DNA of 64,000 nt from assembly GCF_001870465.1 (NCBI RefSeq), contig NZ_MDGK01000031.1, forward strand, positions 124,001 to 188,000. The letters run 5' to 3'. A program made the translations under genes and the position numbers. Shown piece after piece: positions 9,135-17,918 of the stretch. The notes below the pieces were generated by a model. The model worked only from the letters and a program-made list of their open reading frames with translations. It was not told the origin of the DNA and did not search any database. Each line of letters opens with the position of its first letter. Position 1 is the stretch's first letter. This DNA is from Pseudomonas extremorientalis (lineage in GTDB: Bacteria; Pseudomonadota; Gammaproteobacteria; Pseudomonadales; Pseudomonadaceae).

Positions 9135-11525
9135 ATGCGCTATTTGCTGATTTTATTGTTGTGCGGGCTGCCGCTGCTCGCCAGCGCCATCGAGTTCAAC
9201 CAGGACACGCGCAGCCTGCCGCTGGGTCGAGCCTTGCAAGTGCTCGAAGACCCGACCGATGCCCTCACGATCGCCGATGTCAGCGCACCCTCTGCCGTCA
9301 CGCAGTTCAAGCCCCACGATAAAGACACGCTCAACGCCGGTTACTCACGTTCGGTGTTCTGGCTCAAGGTCAATCTGCACTACCTGCCTCAGAATCCTGA
9401 AGCCCAACGCACCTGGTTGCTGGAGCTGGCCTACCCGCCGCTCGACCATCTGGACCTGTACCTGCCCGACAGCACAGGCACCTATCGCCTCGCCGGGCGC
9501 ACAGGGGATGCGCTGCCGTTTGCCGCCCGTGAGATTCGCCAGAACAACTACCTGTTCAAGCTCGACTTCACGCCGGGCGAAGCGAAAACCGTCTACCTGC
9601 GCCTGCAAAGCGAAGGCTCGATCCAGGCGCCCTTGACGCTGTGGTCCAGCACCGCCTACCTGGAACAACAGCCGCTGCGCCTGTATGTGTTGGGCCTGAT
9701 CTACGGCGTGTTGCTGGGCATGCTGGTGTACAACCTGTTCATCTATCTCAGCGTGCGCGACACCAGCTACCTCTATTACATCCTGTATATCGCTTCATTC
9801 GGCATGTACCAGCTGTCGGTCAACGGCGCGGCAGTGGAGTACTTCTGGCCGGACAATCCCTGGTGGGCGAATGCCGCGACGCCGTTCCTGATTGGCTCGG
9901 CAGCGTTGTTCGGCAGCCTGTTTGCGCGCAGCTTTCTGCACACGGCCCAGCACAGCCGCTGGATCAACCGTCTGTTGCTGGGGCTGGTGGCGTGTGGCGG
10001 TGTGGTGATGCTGCTGTCGTTGATGACCAGCTACGCCCTGGCGCTGCGCCTGGCCACCGGCTTGGCGCTGGTATTTACCGTGACCATCTTTGTCGCGGCC
10101 ATCAAGGCCTGGTATTGCGGGCAGCGGGTGGCGCGCTATTTCATCATTGCCTGGTCGGCGTTCCTGCTCGGCGGGGTGGTCAATACCCTGATGGTGCTGG
10201 GCTACCTGCCGAATGTGTTCCTGACCATGTACGCCAGCCAGATCGGTTCGGCGATCGAAGTAGCGTTGTTGTCCCTGGCCCTGGCCGACCGCATCAACGC
10301 AATGCGTGAGCAACAGGCGCAGATCCTGTTCGATGCCAGCCAGAAGCTCGAAGTGCTCAACCTCCAATTAGCCCGCAGCAACCGTCTCAAGGATGAATTC
10401 CTCGCCACCCTGACTCACGAACTGCGCACCCCGATGAACGGCGTGATCGGCTCCCTCGAACTCATGCAAACCGTGCCGCTGGATGCGGACCTGGCGCAGT
10501 ACCAGCAAACCGCCGCCGGCTCGGCGCGGGACATGATGCGCATGGTCAACGGCATCCTTACCCTCACCGAGTTGCAGGCCGGGCGCCTGGTTGCGCGGCC
10601 CGAGGTGTTCAGCCTGCGCGGTACGCTCGACACCTTGCGCCAGCAGTTCAGCGCCAGCGCCCAGAGCAAGGGCCTGGCGTTTTCCATCGATGTAGCGGAC
10701 GAGCTGCCGGACCGCGTGCTGGGCGATGCCGACAAACTGCTGCAGTGCCTCGATTGCCTGCTGGATAACGCCTTCAAGTTCACCCACGAAGGTTCGGTGC
10801 GCCTGCGGGTGGTCGGTGTGCCCCACAGCGATGGTCGCCTTCGCCTGAGTTTTATCGTCACCGACACCGGGATCGGCTTTGCTTTCCTTGATGAAGCCAC
10901 CCTGTACCAGCGCTTTTTCCAGCTGGATGGCTCCACCACTCGCGAGTACGGCGGCCTGGGCATCGGCCTGGCCATCTGCCGGCAACTGGTCGAACTGCTG
11001 GGCGGGCGCCTCACCCATCATTCCGAGCCGCGCAAAGGCAGCCGCTTTCAGCTGGAAGTGGAGGTCAGCCCGGTCCCGTCCGAGTCAAAGCCTGGACCGG
11101 ACAAACAACGTGCGCCCCAGGAATGCTCGGTGCTGTTGGTGGATGACAACAGCGTCGGCCAATTGGCGGTGCGCGGTATGTTGCTCAAGCTCGGTTACCG
11201 GGTGAAAACCGTGGACAGCGGCCCGAGCGCGTTGGCGGCGTTGCAGGCAGCGGATTTCGATGCAGTGCTGTTGGATGTTCCAGAAGGCGGTTTCTCGTTG
11301 TGCTGTCAGATTCGTGCGTTGCCTGGCTGCGGCGAATTACCGGTGATCGCCTTGAGCTCGTCACCGAATGTGTCGGAGCGCGAGGGCTGCCATGGCATCG
11401 GGATTTCCGAGCGCCTGGCCAAGCCTGTACGTTTCGAGGCGTTGCAGGTGGTATTGGAGCGTCGGTTGTTGTGTCCGTTAGAGGGCAAAAGCGCCGGACA
11501 ATCGGCGGGTATGTCACTTTTTTAA
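9135..11525 (+). CDS. 7TMR-DISM hybrid histidine kinase with receiver domain
   Basis: A 796-residue membrane sensor. After a signal peptide (MRYLLILLLCGLPLLASA) comes a periplasmic 7TMR-DISMED2-like domain (about 25-165), then seven membrane spans (about 180-390), a short coiled coil, a HisKA domain with H428 in FLATLTHELRTPMNG, and an HATPase (LLDNAFKFTHEG, DTGIGF, GGLGIGLAI). The C-terminal receiver keeps the acidic pair (VDDN), D714 and a KP lysine, but its LLDVPEGGFSLCC loop lacks the usual MPxMDG and the conserved Thr is Ser. No output regulator or HPt gene is adjacent, so it is an orphan. DISM domains are thought to sense carbohydrate-like or other small ligands. The signal here is unknown. 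Confidence 0.9.
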   Translation: MRYLLILLLCGLPLLASAIEFNQDTRSLPLGRALQVLEDPTDALTIADVSAPSAVTQFKPHDKDTLNAGYSRSVFWLKVNLHYLPQNPEAQRTWLLELAYPPLDHLDLYLPDSTGTYRLAGRTGDALPFAAREIRQNNYLFKLDFTPGEAKTVYLRLQSEGSIQAPLTLWSSTAYLEQQPLRLYVLGLIYGVLLGMLVYNLFIYLSVRDTSYLYYILYIASFGMYQLSVNGAAVEYFWPDNPWWANAATPFLIGSAALFGSLFARSFLHTAQHSRWINRLLLGLVACGGVVMLLSLMTSYALALRLATGLALVFTVTIFVAAIKAWYCGQRVARYFIIAWSAFLLGGVVNTLMVLGYLPNVFLTMYASQIGSAIEVALLSLALADRINAMREQQAQILFDASQKLEVLNLQLARSNRLKDEFLATLTHELRTPMNGVIGSLELMQTVPLDADLAQYQQTAAGSARDMMRMVNGILTLTELQAGRLVARPEVFSLRGTLDTLRQQFSASAQSKGLAFSIDVADELPDRVLGDADKLLQCLDCLLDNAFKFTHEGSVRLRVVGVPHSDGRLRLSFIVTDTGIGFAFLDEATLYQRFFQLDGSTTREYGGLGIGLAICRQLVELLGGRLTHHSEPRKGSRFQLEVEVSPVPSESKPGPDKQRAPQECSVLLVDDNSVGQLAVRGMLLKLGYRVKTVDSGPSALAALQAADFDAVLLDVPEGGFSLCCQIRALPGCGELPVIALSSSPNVSEREGCHGIGISERLAKPVRFEALQVVLERRLLCPLEGKSAGQSAGMSLF

Positions 11526-11553
11526 GCGGTATGACGGTGCTTAACTGAAATGC

Positions 11554-11580
11554 AGGCCTCAACTGAACGTGGCCTTTTTT
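11554..11580 (+). terminator. Intrinsic terminator between the hybrid kinase and the AidB-like gene
   Basis: AGGCC and GGCCT form a short stem around a 12-nt loop, followed by six Ts. It ends only 14 bp before the next start codon and just upstream of its Shine-Dalgarno GGAGG, so it could also lie in the leader of the downstream gene. Confidence 0.6.
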
Positions 11581-11594
11581 CTTGGAGGCCCGTC

Positions 11595-13250
11595 ATGAAC
11601 CTGCATCAATTTGCCGAAACCCACGACGTCACCAACCAGCCGCCGTCCCTGGACGGCACCAACCTGTACCGTATCGATCTGCCCCTGCAGGAATGGTCGC
11701 GCCGCTTTGGCGCCGGCTGGGCGCAGGCGCGTATCGATGCCTACGGTGTGTTGGCGGGCGGGCCGTTGATGGAAGCCGGGTTCCTGGCCAACCAGAACAA
11801 GCCGGTGTTCAACAGCCATGACCGTTATGGTCGTCGCATCGACCTCGTGGAATTTCACCCGGCTTATCACGAGCTGATGCGCACCGCCGTCGAACACGGC
11901 CTGCCGTCACTGCCCTGGGCCCATCCGCAGTCCGGCGCCCACGTGGCCCGCGCCGCCATGACCTACCTGCACAGCCAGGCCGAAGCGGGCACCGGCTGTC
12001 CGCTGACCATGACCTTCGCCTGTGTGCCGACGCTGCGTTTGCAGCCTGACCTGGCCGATATCTGGCTGCCGAAAGTCCTCAGCACCCAATACGATTCGCG
12101 CAACGTTGGCATCGCCCACAAGGCCGGTGCCACCATCGGCATGGCCATGACCGAGAAGCAGGGCGGCACCGATGTGCGTGCCAACACCACCCGGGCATAT
12201 CCGGTGGGCGCCGGCGGGCCAGGGCAGGCTTATGAACTGGTGGGCCACAAGTGGTTCTGTTCGGCACCGATGTGTGATGCGTTCTTGACCCTGGCGCAAA
12301 CCGACAAGGGCCTCACCTGTTTCCTGCTGCCCCGGCACCGACCGGATGACACACGCAACGAGTTCTACATCCAGCGCCTGAAAAACAAACTCGGCAACTG
12401 CTCCAACGCTTCCAGCGAAGTGGAATTCCGTGGCGCCCTGGCCTGGATGATCGGCGAAGAAGGCCGTGGCGTGCCGACCATCATCGAGATGGTCGCCATG
12501 ACTCGCTTCGATTGCATGGTCGGCTCCAGCGCCCTGATGCGCCAGGCGCTGACCCAGGCCAGCCATCATTGTGCCCATCGTTCGGTCGGCGGCCGCGTGC
12601 TCAGCGAGCAGCCGTTGATGCAGAACGTGCTGGCGGACCTGGCGCTGGAAAGCGAATCCGCACTGGCCCTGAGCCTGCGCATGGGCCGGGCGCTGGATCA
12701 TCTGGACGATGAACAGGAAGCCAAGTTCGCCCGGCTGGTGACGGCGGTGGGCAAGTATTGGATCTGCAAACGTGCGCCAGCGATGATCAACGAGGCCGCT
12801 GAGTGCATGGGCGGCGCGGGGTATGTCGAAGACAGCATTCTGCCGCGCCTGTACCGCGAGGCACCGGTGAACTCGACGTGGGAAGGGTCCGGCAATGTGC
12901 AGTGCCTGGACGTGCTGCGGGCGTTGTCGAAAGAGCCGGGCGTGCTGGAGGCACTGTTTGTCGAACTGGGCGATGGGCACGGCGACCGGCAGCTGGCGCG
13001 GCATATCGAGCAGTTGAAGTCGGCATTCATGGACACCCAGGACATCCAGTACCGTGCGCGGCAACTCACCGAAGACATCGCCGTGGCATTGCAGGCCAAG
13101 TTGTTGCTGGAGGCGGGGAATGCGGCGGTGAGTGATGGGTTTATTGCCAGTCGGTTGGGTGGCTCGTCTGGCCGTGTGTATGGAACCTTGCCACGCGGCG
13201 TAGATGTGGAGGCTCTCATCGCCCGCTCCACCCCCAATCTATCGGACTAA
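11595..13250 (+). CDS. AidB-like acyl-CoA dehydrogenase
   Basis: A 551-residue flavoprotein of the AidB branch of acyl-CoA dehydrogenases. Family landmarks in order: MGMAMTEKQGGTDVRANTTRA-type FAD loop (ATIGMAMTEKQGGTDV), LVGHKWFCSAPMCDAFL, LKNKLGNCSNASSEVEF, MTRFDCMVGSSALMRQAL and the C-terminal LYREAPVNSTWEGSGNVQCLDVLRAL. AidB is induced in the E. coli adaptive response to alkylation, but many pseudomonad members are uncharacterised and could act on acyl-CoAs. The start ATG follows GGAGG by 6 bp. It appears monocistronic, with a terminator before it and a REP after it. No ada or alkB gene is nearby. Confidence 0.87.
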   Translation: MNLHQFAETHDVTNQPPSLDGTNLYRIDLPLQEWSRRFGAGWAQARIDAYGVLAGGPLMEAGFLANQNKPVFNSHDRYGRRIDLVEFHPAYHELMRTAVEHGLPSLPWAHPQSGAHVARAAMTYLHSQAEAGTGCPLTMTFACVPTLRLQPDLADIWLPKVLSTQYDSRNVGIAHKAGATIGMAMTEKQGGTDVRANTTRAYPVGAGGPGQAYELVGHKWFCSAPMCDAFLTLAQTDKGLTCFLLPRHRPDDTRNEFYIQRLKNKLGNCSNASSEVEFRGALAWMIGEEGRGVPTIIEMVAMTRFDCMVGSSALMRQALTQASHHCAHRSVGGRVLSEQPLMQNVLADLALESESALALSLRMGRALDHLDDEQEAKFARLVTAVGKYWICKRAPAMINEAAECMGGAGYVEDSILPRLYREAPVNSTWEGSGNVQCLDVLRALSKEPGVLEALFVELGDGHGDRQLARHIEQLKSAFMDTQDIQYRARQLTEDIAVALQAKLLLEAGNAAVSDGFIASRLGGSSGRVYGTLPRGVDVEALIARSTPNLSD

Positions 13251-13263
13251 AATGCGGTAAACA

Positions 13264-13352
13264 TGTGGGAGGGGGCTTGCCCCTGATAACGGTGTGTCAG
13301 CGATAGATGTGTTGGCTGACAGTCAGCTATCGGGGGCAAGCCCCCTCCCACA
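13264..13352. repeat. REP pair (BIME) between the AidB-like gene and amn
   Basis: Arms GTGGGAGGGGGCTTGCCCC and GGGGGCAAGCCCCCTCCCAC in inverted orientation. The inner part has GTCAGC and GCTGAC repeats that extend the pairing. It lies between two plus-strand genes. Confidence 0.92.
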
Positions 13353-13429
13353 TTTACCGCATTCCAACTCTGGTGTTTCGGTGAGGCCGGGATACAGGCA
13401 AGATAAAGGCCTGCAAGTCAGAACACAGG

Positions 13430-14902
13430 ATGCTTACCGTGACCGAAGCTTTTGTTGTCGTTCAAACCGCTGAAGAAGCCGTGGACCGGCTGGCGGCCCT
13501 GCATGAGCGTGCCACTGGCGCGCTCAATCAAGCCCTCAAGCAATACCTCAAAGATCGCGTCGAGCCCGACGCCGAACAACGTGCGCTGTTTCGCTACCCG
13601 GAACTGCGCCTGACCTACCACTGCCACGGTGAAGTCCCACAGACCACCCGGGCGTATGCCAAGGTCCAGTTGCCGGGAACCTACAGCGTCACCGTCACCC
13701 ATCCTGCGGCGTTCCGTAAGTACCTGCTGGAGCAACTGGTGCCGTTGATGCACGACTTCACCGTGACCGTGGAAGTCGGCGTGAGCCAGCAGAACATTCC
13801 GTACCCGTACGTGGTGGAGCAGGGCGACGAACTGGCCGGTTCCGGCGTGACCGCCGCGACCCTGGCCCGTGTATTCCCCAGCACCGACCTGTCGGCCGCC
13901 ACCGATGGCATCGCCGACGGCTTGTACGACTGGGAAAACACCGACCCACTGCCCCTGGCACTGTTCGATGCGGCCCGCGTGGACTTCTCCCTGCGCCGCC
14001 TGGTGCACTACACCGGCAGCGACTGGCGCCATGTGCAGCCGTGGATCCTGCTGACCAACTACCACCGGTATGTCGACCAGTTCATCCTGCATGGCCTGGA
14101 GCAACTGCGCAGCGACCCGCGCTTTATCCGCATGGTGCTGCCGGGCAACGTGGTGATCGACAAGAGCATGGATCACGGTGAGGCGTCGGCAATTGCCGCC
14201 GGTGTGGTGTGGCACCGTTACCAGATGCCGGCCTATCACCTGCAGGCCACTGATGGCCATGGCGTGACCCTGGTGAACATCGGCGTCGGCCCGTCCAACG
14301 CCAAGAACATCACCGACCATCTGGCCGTGCTGCGTCCGCATTGCTGGCTGATGATCGGCCACTGCGGCGGCCTGCGCCAATCCCAGACCATCGGCGACTA
14401 CGTACTGGCGCACGCCTACATGCGCCGCGACGGTATTCTCGACCGCGTGGTGCCGCCGAACATCCCGATCCCGGCGCTGGCTGAAGTGCAGCTTGCGTTG
14501 CAGCAAGCGGCGGCTAACGTTACCGGCGAAAAAGGCGAAGAGCTGAAAAAACGCCTGCGTACCGGCACCGTGTTGACCTACGACGACCGTAACTGGGAAC
14601 TGCGCTGGGCCCAGGAACGCCCACTGATCAACCTGTCCCGCGCCGTGGCCGTGGACATGGAGAGCGGCACCATCGCCGCGCAAGGCTATCGTTTGCGGGT
14701 GCCGTACGGCACCTTGTTGTGTGTATCGGACAAACCGCTGCATAGCGAAATCAAGCTGCCGGGTTCGGCCAACGCGTTCTATGAGCGTGCGGTCAGCCAG
14801 CACTTGAAGATCGGCATCGAGGCGGTGGACCTGTTGCGCACCGAACTCAACTCGCTGCACTCGCGCAAACTGCGCAGCTTCGACGAGCCGCCGTTCCGCT
14901 AA
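13430..14902 (+). CDS. amn: AMP nucleosidase
   Basis: Hydrolyses AMP to adenine and ribose 5-phosphate, balancing purine nucleotide pools. The 490-residue product has the N-terminal AMN domain ([21 protein letters not shown]) and a C-terminal nucleoside-phosphorylase-like domain with [36 protein letters not shown] and [29 protein letters not shown] (the glutamate of DMESG binds ribose). Size and order match the E. coli enzyme. The start is set by the first ATG; the Shine-Dalgarno is weak (ACAGG). Confidence 0.95.
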   Translation: MLTVTEAFVVVQTAEEAVDRLAALHERATGALNQALKQYLKDRVEPDAEQRALFRYPELRLTYHCHGEVPQTTRAYAKVQLPGTYSVTVTHPAAFRKYLLEQLVPLMHDFTVTVEVGVSQQNIPYPYVVEQGDELAGSGVTAATLARVFPSTDLSAATDGIADGLYDWENTDPLPLALFDAARVDFSLRRLVHYTGSDWRHVQPWILLTNYHRYVDQFILHGLEQLRSDPRFIRMVLPGNVVIDKSMDHGEASAIAAGVVWHRYQMPAYHLQATDGHGVTLVNIGVGPSNAKNITDHLAVLRPHCWLMIGHCGGLRQSQTIGDYVLAHAYMRRDGILDRVVPPNIPIPALAEVQLALQQAAANVTGEKGEELKKRLRTGTVLTYDDRNWELRWAQERPLINLSRAVAVDMESGTIAAQGYRLRVPYGTLLCVSDKPLHSEIKLPGSANAFYERAVSQHLKIGIEAVDLLRTELNSLHSRKLRSFDEPPFR

Positions 14903-14920
14903 GCGGTTGGGATGGTCATT

Positions 14921-14959
14921 TAACGGTCAGGCCACTAGCATTGTCGGTCCTGACCGTTA
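14921..14959. terminator. Perfect 11-bp inverted repeat between amn and rluE
   Basis: TAACGGTCAGG and CCTGACCGTTA are exact reverse complements around a 17-nt loop, 18 bp past the amn stop and 14 bp before the rluE ATG. There is no long T-run after it, so it could be a bidirectional or Rho-assisted stop, an operator, or a leader hairpin that hides the rluE start region. Confidence 0.5.
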
Positions 14960-14973
14960 GATGTTCCTTTGCC

Positions 14974-15609
14974 ATGTCCCGTCCCACCCGTCCCGATTCG
15001 CGCCGCCCTGGCGTGAAACCCCCGTATTCCGCTGCGCGGCGTGTCGCCAAGGCGCCTCCGGCCGAACCGAAGTTGATCCTGTTCAATAAACCGTTCGATG
15101 TGCTGACTCAGTTCAGCGACGAAGGCGGCCGCGCGACGCTCAAGGATTTCATCGATATTCCCGGCATCTACCCGGCGGGCCGTTTGGACCGTGACAGCGA
15201 AGGCCTGCTGCTGCTGACCAATGACGGCCAGTTGCAGGCACGGATTGCCGATCCCAAACACAAGCTGGCGAAAACCTACTGGGTGCAGGTGGAAGGCGAA
15301 CCCACCGAAGAACAGTTGCAACGCCTGCGCAAAGGCGTCGAACTGAACGACGGCATGACCTTGCCCGCCGAGGCTCGGCAGTTGGATGAGCCCGAGCTGT
15401 GGCCGCGCAACCCGCCCGTGCGCTTTCGCAAAAGCGTCCCGACGCACTGGCTGGAACTGGTCATTCGTGAGGGGCGCAACCGACAGGTACGGCGCATGAC
15501 CGCTGCTGTCGGTTTGCCTACTTTGCGCCTGGTGCGCGTGCGGATTGGCGATTGGTCGATCGACGGCCTGGACCAAGGCCAGTGGAAGGAAGTGCCGGCG
15601 CGCTTATAA
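14974..15609 (+). CDS. rluE: 23S rRNA pseudouridine synthase RluE
   Basis: RsuA/RluE-family synthase that modifies U2457 of 23S rRNA in E. coli. It lacks an S4 domain, typical of RluE, and is 211 residues from [13 protein letters not shown]. The catalytic motif [21 protein letters not shown] contains the essential aspartate (GRLDRD); [11 protein letters not shown] and [26 protein letters not shown] follow the family. A TTG 33 bp upstream would start inside the hairpin and is less likely. Its 3' end overlaps the convergent DUF2788 gene by 6 bp. Confidence 0.94.
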   Translation: MSRPTRPDSRRPGVKPPYSAARRVAKAPPAEPKLILFNKPFDVLTQFSDEGGRATLKDFIDIPGIYPAGRLDRDSEGLLLLTNDGQLQARIADPKHKLAKTYWVQVEGEPTEEQLQRLRKGVELNDGMTLPAEARQLDEPELWPRNPPVRFRKSVPTHWLELVIREGRNRQVRRMTAAVGLPTLRLVRVRIGDWSIDGLDQGQWKEVPARL

Positions 15610-15822
15610 CGCGCCGGACTCGATCAGTCCGATCACCACGCTCTTGATGATGAACGCGGCCACGCCCAGGCCCAGCACGAAGAACAGAATGAACGAGCCA
15701 AAGCGCCCGGCCTTGGACTTCTTCGCCAGGTCCCAGACGATAAAGCCCATGAAAATGATCAGGATCGTGACCAGGCCGGTCATCATCCATTCTTCGAAGA
15801 GGGCGGGGTCGATGTTGTTCAT
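15604..15822 (-). CDS. DUF2788 small membrane protein
   Basis: A 72-residue protein ([19 protein letters not shown]) with two hydrophobic segments, [18 protein letters not shown] and [20 protein letters not shown], joined by a short basic loop (KKSKAGRFG). It fits the DUF2788 family of short inner-membrane proteins, function unknown. The start is the ATG giving the family length; the frame upstream has a cysteine-rich non-family stretch. The stop is inside the last codons of rluE on the other strand. Confidence 0.85.
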   Translation of the reverse strand: MNNIDPALFEEWMMTGLVTILIIFMGFIVWDLAKKSKAGRFGSFILFFVLGLGVAAFIIKSVVIGLIESGAL

Positions 15823-15906
15823 GGGGGATTTTTCCGACAGGGCAGGCGGGCAGTATACGGCAGCGTTACCGACGCAACATTGACCTGGATCGAAGTGCAA
15901 TCCAAA

Positions 15907-15995
15907 TGTGGGAGGGGGCTTGCCCCCGATAGCGGTGGGTCAGTTGATAAATAACTGACTGACACTCAGCCATCGGGGGCAAGCCCCCTCCCACA
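15907..15995. repeat. REP pair (BIME) between DUF2788 and the Lrp-type gene
   Basis: Full-consensus arms TGTGGGAGGGGGCTTGCC and the inverted copy, spaced by about 40 bp containing GTCAGTT and AACTGACTGAC. It lies between two minus-strand genes. Confidence 0.92.
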
Positions 15996-16012
15996 TTTGA
16001 CCTTCACCGATC

Positions 16013-16492
16013 TTAAGTGCGCAGGTGGGTCAGGGGCAGTTCGGTGCTGTTCAATACCTGATTGAGCACAAAGCTGGAGCGCACGCTGGTCACCCCTTCG
16101 ATACGGGTCAAATGCCCCAGCAGCAATTTCTGGTAGTGGTCCATGTCCGGCACCACCACCTTCAACTGATAGTCCGCATCCATCCCCGTCACCAAACTGC
16201 ACTCCAGCACCTGGGGCAGGGTGCGGATCGCCGCCTCGAAATTCTCGAAACGCTCGGGGGTATGGCGGTCCATGCCGATCAGCACGTAGGCGGTCAGGCT
16301 CAGGCCGAGCATCTTTCGGTCGAGCAACGCGACCTGGCGGGCGATGTAGCCGTCATCCTCCAGTTGCTTGACCCGGCGTGAGCAGGGCGACGGCGACAGG
16401 CCGATGCGTTCGGCCAACTCCTGGTTGGAGATCCTCGCGTCGCGCTGCAATTCCGCCAAAATACTCAGGTCGTATCGGTCAAGCTTGCTCAT
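16013..16492 (-). CDS. Lrp/AsnC family transcriptional regulator
   Basis: A 159-residue regulator: an N-terminal winged helix (LDRYDLSILAELQRDARISNQELAERIGLSPSPCSRRVKQLE) and a C-terminal RAM ligand domain (VTGMDADYQLKVVVPDMDHYQKLL). Such regulators sense amino acids. The 397-bp region upstream has four ATTGCG half-sites, likely its own operator, and no adjacent amino-acid gene, so the effector cannot be inferred. The start MSKLDRYDLS is standard. Confidence 0.92.
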   Translation of the reverse strand: MSKLDRYDLSILAELQRDARISNQELAERIGLSPSPCSRRVKQLEDDGYIARQVALLDRKMLGLSLTAYVLIGMDRHTPERFENFEAAIRTLPQVLECSLVTGMDADYQLKVVVPDMDHYQKLLLGHLTRIEGVTSVRSSFVLNQVLNSTELPLTHLRT

Positions 16493-16514
16493 TGGGTTGG
16501 CCTTTGTCGTAACT

Positions 16515-16583
16515 ATTGCGGCGAATTATCCATGAAGGGTTAAAAATTGCGCAAGCACTGTTTATTGACGCAATCTTCGCAAT
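16515..16583. promoter_or_regulatory. Candidate Lrp-type operator region (four ATTGCG half-sites)
   Basis: ATTGCG occurs at 16515-16520 and 16546-16551, and its complement CGCAAT at 16569-16574 and 16578-16583, all within 92 bp of the regulator start. The two forward then two reverse copies form an inverted array, the kind of layout Lrp-family dimers or octamers bind. The pairing with this regulator is inferred from position. Confidence 0.45.
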
Positions 16584-16599
16584 CATCCGTCGGGCGCCT

Positions 16600-16809
16600 A
16601 CGGGTATCTTTATCAACAGAATCACCGCCTGGACAACAGTCCACAGCAGCCCGCCCAATCAGGCTCGCTGCGGCCGCTACCCCAGCAGGGTTGAGCCGGC
16701 CTCCAGGCTGCACAATGTCCACAAGACGGCGTGAGGTGAGCCAACGTCAAAAGCGTTGAGCCAGGACGAAGTTCTCAAGGGGTGGCCGACGGGTCGCCCC
16801 TTTTCTTTT
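16600..16809 (+). ncRNA. Candidate small RNA ending at a strong terminator
   Basis: This part of the 16493-16889 gap has no convincing coding frame but is rich in possible stems, including CAACG/CGTTG near 16741-16757, and ends in a strong intrinsic terminator. It could equally be the leader or upstream transcript end of the following gene. I do not recognise the RNA family, and the 5' end is a guess. Confidence 0.35.
16779..16809 (+). terminator. Strong intrinsic terminator upstream of the DUF6515-like gene
   Basis: GGGGTGGCC and GGTCGCCCC form a 9-bp stem (two G-U pairs) with a GACG loop, followed by TTTTCTTTT. It points along the plus strand although no plus-strand protein gene precedes it within about 1.1 kb (rluE ends at 15609), which suggests a short transcript ending here. 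Confidence 0.8.
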
Positions 16810-16835
16810 GCCTGCTGATAACCTGTGCGAGAACC

Positions 16836-16868
16836 GGGCCTGGCTTTTCCAGTCTCATGGACAGGCCC
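16836..16868 (+). promoter_or_regulatory. Leader hairpin before the DUF6515-like gene
   Basis: GGGCCTG (16836-16842) and CAGGCCC (16862-16868) are exact complements around a 19-nt loop, placed just before the GAGGAA ribosome site. It may be a leader structure or part of a protein-binding site. Confidence 0.35.
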
Positions 16869-16889
16869 TAATCCGCAGTGAGGAATAGC

Positions 16890-17918
16890 ATGAAGCGCAT
16901 CTGGCGTATGGCAGGTGTAGGTTTGCTGGTGGTCACCGTTGGCGCCCAGGCAGTGGCCGACGAACGTGACAACGGGCCGCGTGGTGAAGGCGGTGGTCAG
17001 CATGAAAGAGGGCCGGAGGGCGGACGGCCAGGGGGCAATGAACAGCCGCGCCCGCAGAGCAACCCGCCACGGCCGGAAAACAATCAGCCACGCCCGCAGA
17101 ATCAGCACTTTGATCGCGGCGGCCAGAACGGTGGCGGCCAATGGCAGGGACGTCCCCAGGGCAATGAGCAGGGGCGGCCGGTGCAACCCCCACCGCCACA
17201 ACCGTCGAACAACCTGCCGATCCAGGGCCGCCCCGACACCGTACGCCAGACCCAGGAGCCCCGTCAGGGCTACTACCGCGACATCCCGCGCCGCAATGAC
17301 GGCAATCAACACTGGGAAGCCGGCGGGCCCGGCTCGCGTCCCGGCGACAACCGCTGGCCAGGGCGCCCCGACGGTCATGGCAATGGCTGGGGCCCCGGCC
17401 CGCAACATCGCCCAGGCTATGTGATCGACCGTTTCCCCGACCGCAACTACCGTGTGCCTTACCGTGGCCAGGATTATTTCTACTCCGGCGGCTATTGGTA
17501 TCGCCCGCAAGGCCCGCGTTATGTGGTGGTGACGCCACCGTACGGCATCCGTGTGCATTACCTGCCGGACTACGCGCGTGAAGTGTGGGTGGGCGGCGCG
17601 CTGTTCTTCCTCGCCGCAGGTGCCTATTACACCTACGAAAGCAGCTCCCAGCAGTACGTGGTCGTGCAACCACCGACGCAGGTGCCGCCGCCGCCCGCGC
17701 CGCAAGGCAATGGCTATGACGTGGTGGCGTACCCCGTCAACGGCCAATCGCCGGCCCAGGTGCAGCAGGACGGTTATGACTGCTATCGCTGGGCGGTGCA
17801 GCAAAGCGGTTTCGACCCGCAGCAAGTGACCTACGCCCCCGACCCGGCAGTGGTGCAAACCTATCGCCAGGCCCAGGGCAACTGCCTGAGCAGTCGCGGC
17901 TATCAGGTGCAGTACTAG
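16890..17918 (+). CDS. Secreted low-complexity protein with DUF6515-like domain
   Basis: A 342-residue exported protein beginning MKRIWRMAGVGLLVVTVGAQAVADE, a signal peptide ending near AVA. Residues about 25-180 are extremely rich in Gly, Pro, Gln, Asn and Arg. Then comes a Tyr-rich folded segment (PYRGQDYFYSGGYWYRPQG, RYVVVTPPYGIRV), a hydrophobic stretch (GGALFFLAAGAYYTYES) and a C-terminal cysteine-containing region (DGYDCYRWAVQQSGFDPQQ, GNCLSSRGYQVQY). Related proteins occur widely in pseudomonads without a known role. The GAGGAA sequence before ATG 16890 supports this start. It converges on the CDF gene with a 4-bp overlap. Confidence 0.8.
   Translation: MKRIWRMAGVGLLVVTVGAQAVADERDNGPRGEGGGQHERGPEGGRPGGNEQPRPQSNPPRPENNQPRPQNQHFDRGGQNGGGQWQGRPQGNEQGRPVQPPPPQPSNNLPIQGRPDTVRQTQEPRQGYYRDIPRRNDGNQHWEAGGPGSRPGDNRWPGRPDGHGNGWGPGPQHRPGYVIDRFPDRNYRVPYRGQDYFYSGGYWYRPQGPRYVVVTPPYGIRVHYLPDYAREVWVGGALFFLAAGAYYTYESSSQQYVVVQPPTQVPPPPAPQGNGYDVVAYPVNGQSPAQVQQDGYDCYRWAVQQSGFDPQQVTYAPDPAVVQTYRQAQGNCLSSRGYQVQY

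Noticed and set aside
13418..14860. A 480-residue open frame opposite amn
   Set aside because: Antisense shadow; amn has clear motifs and the reverse product is composition-biased.
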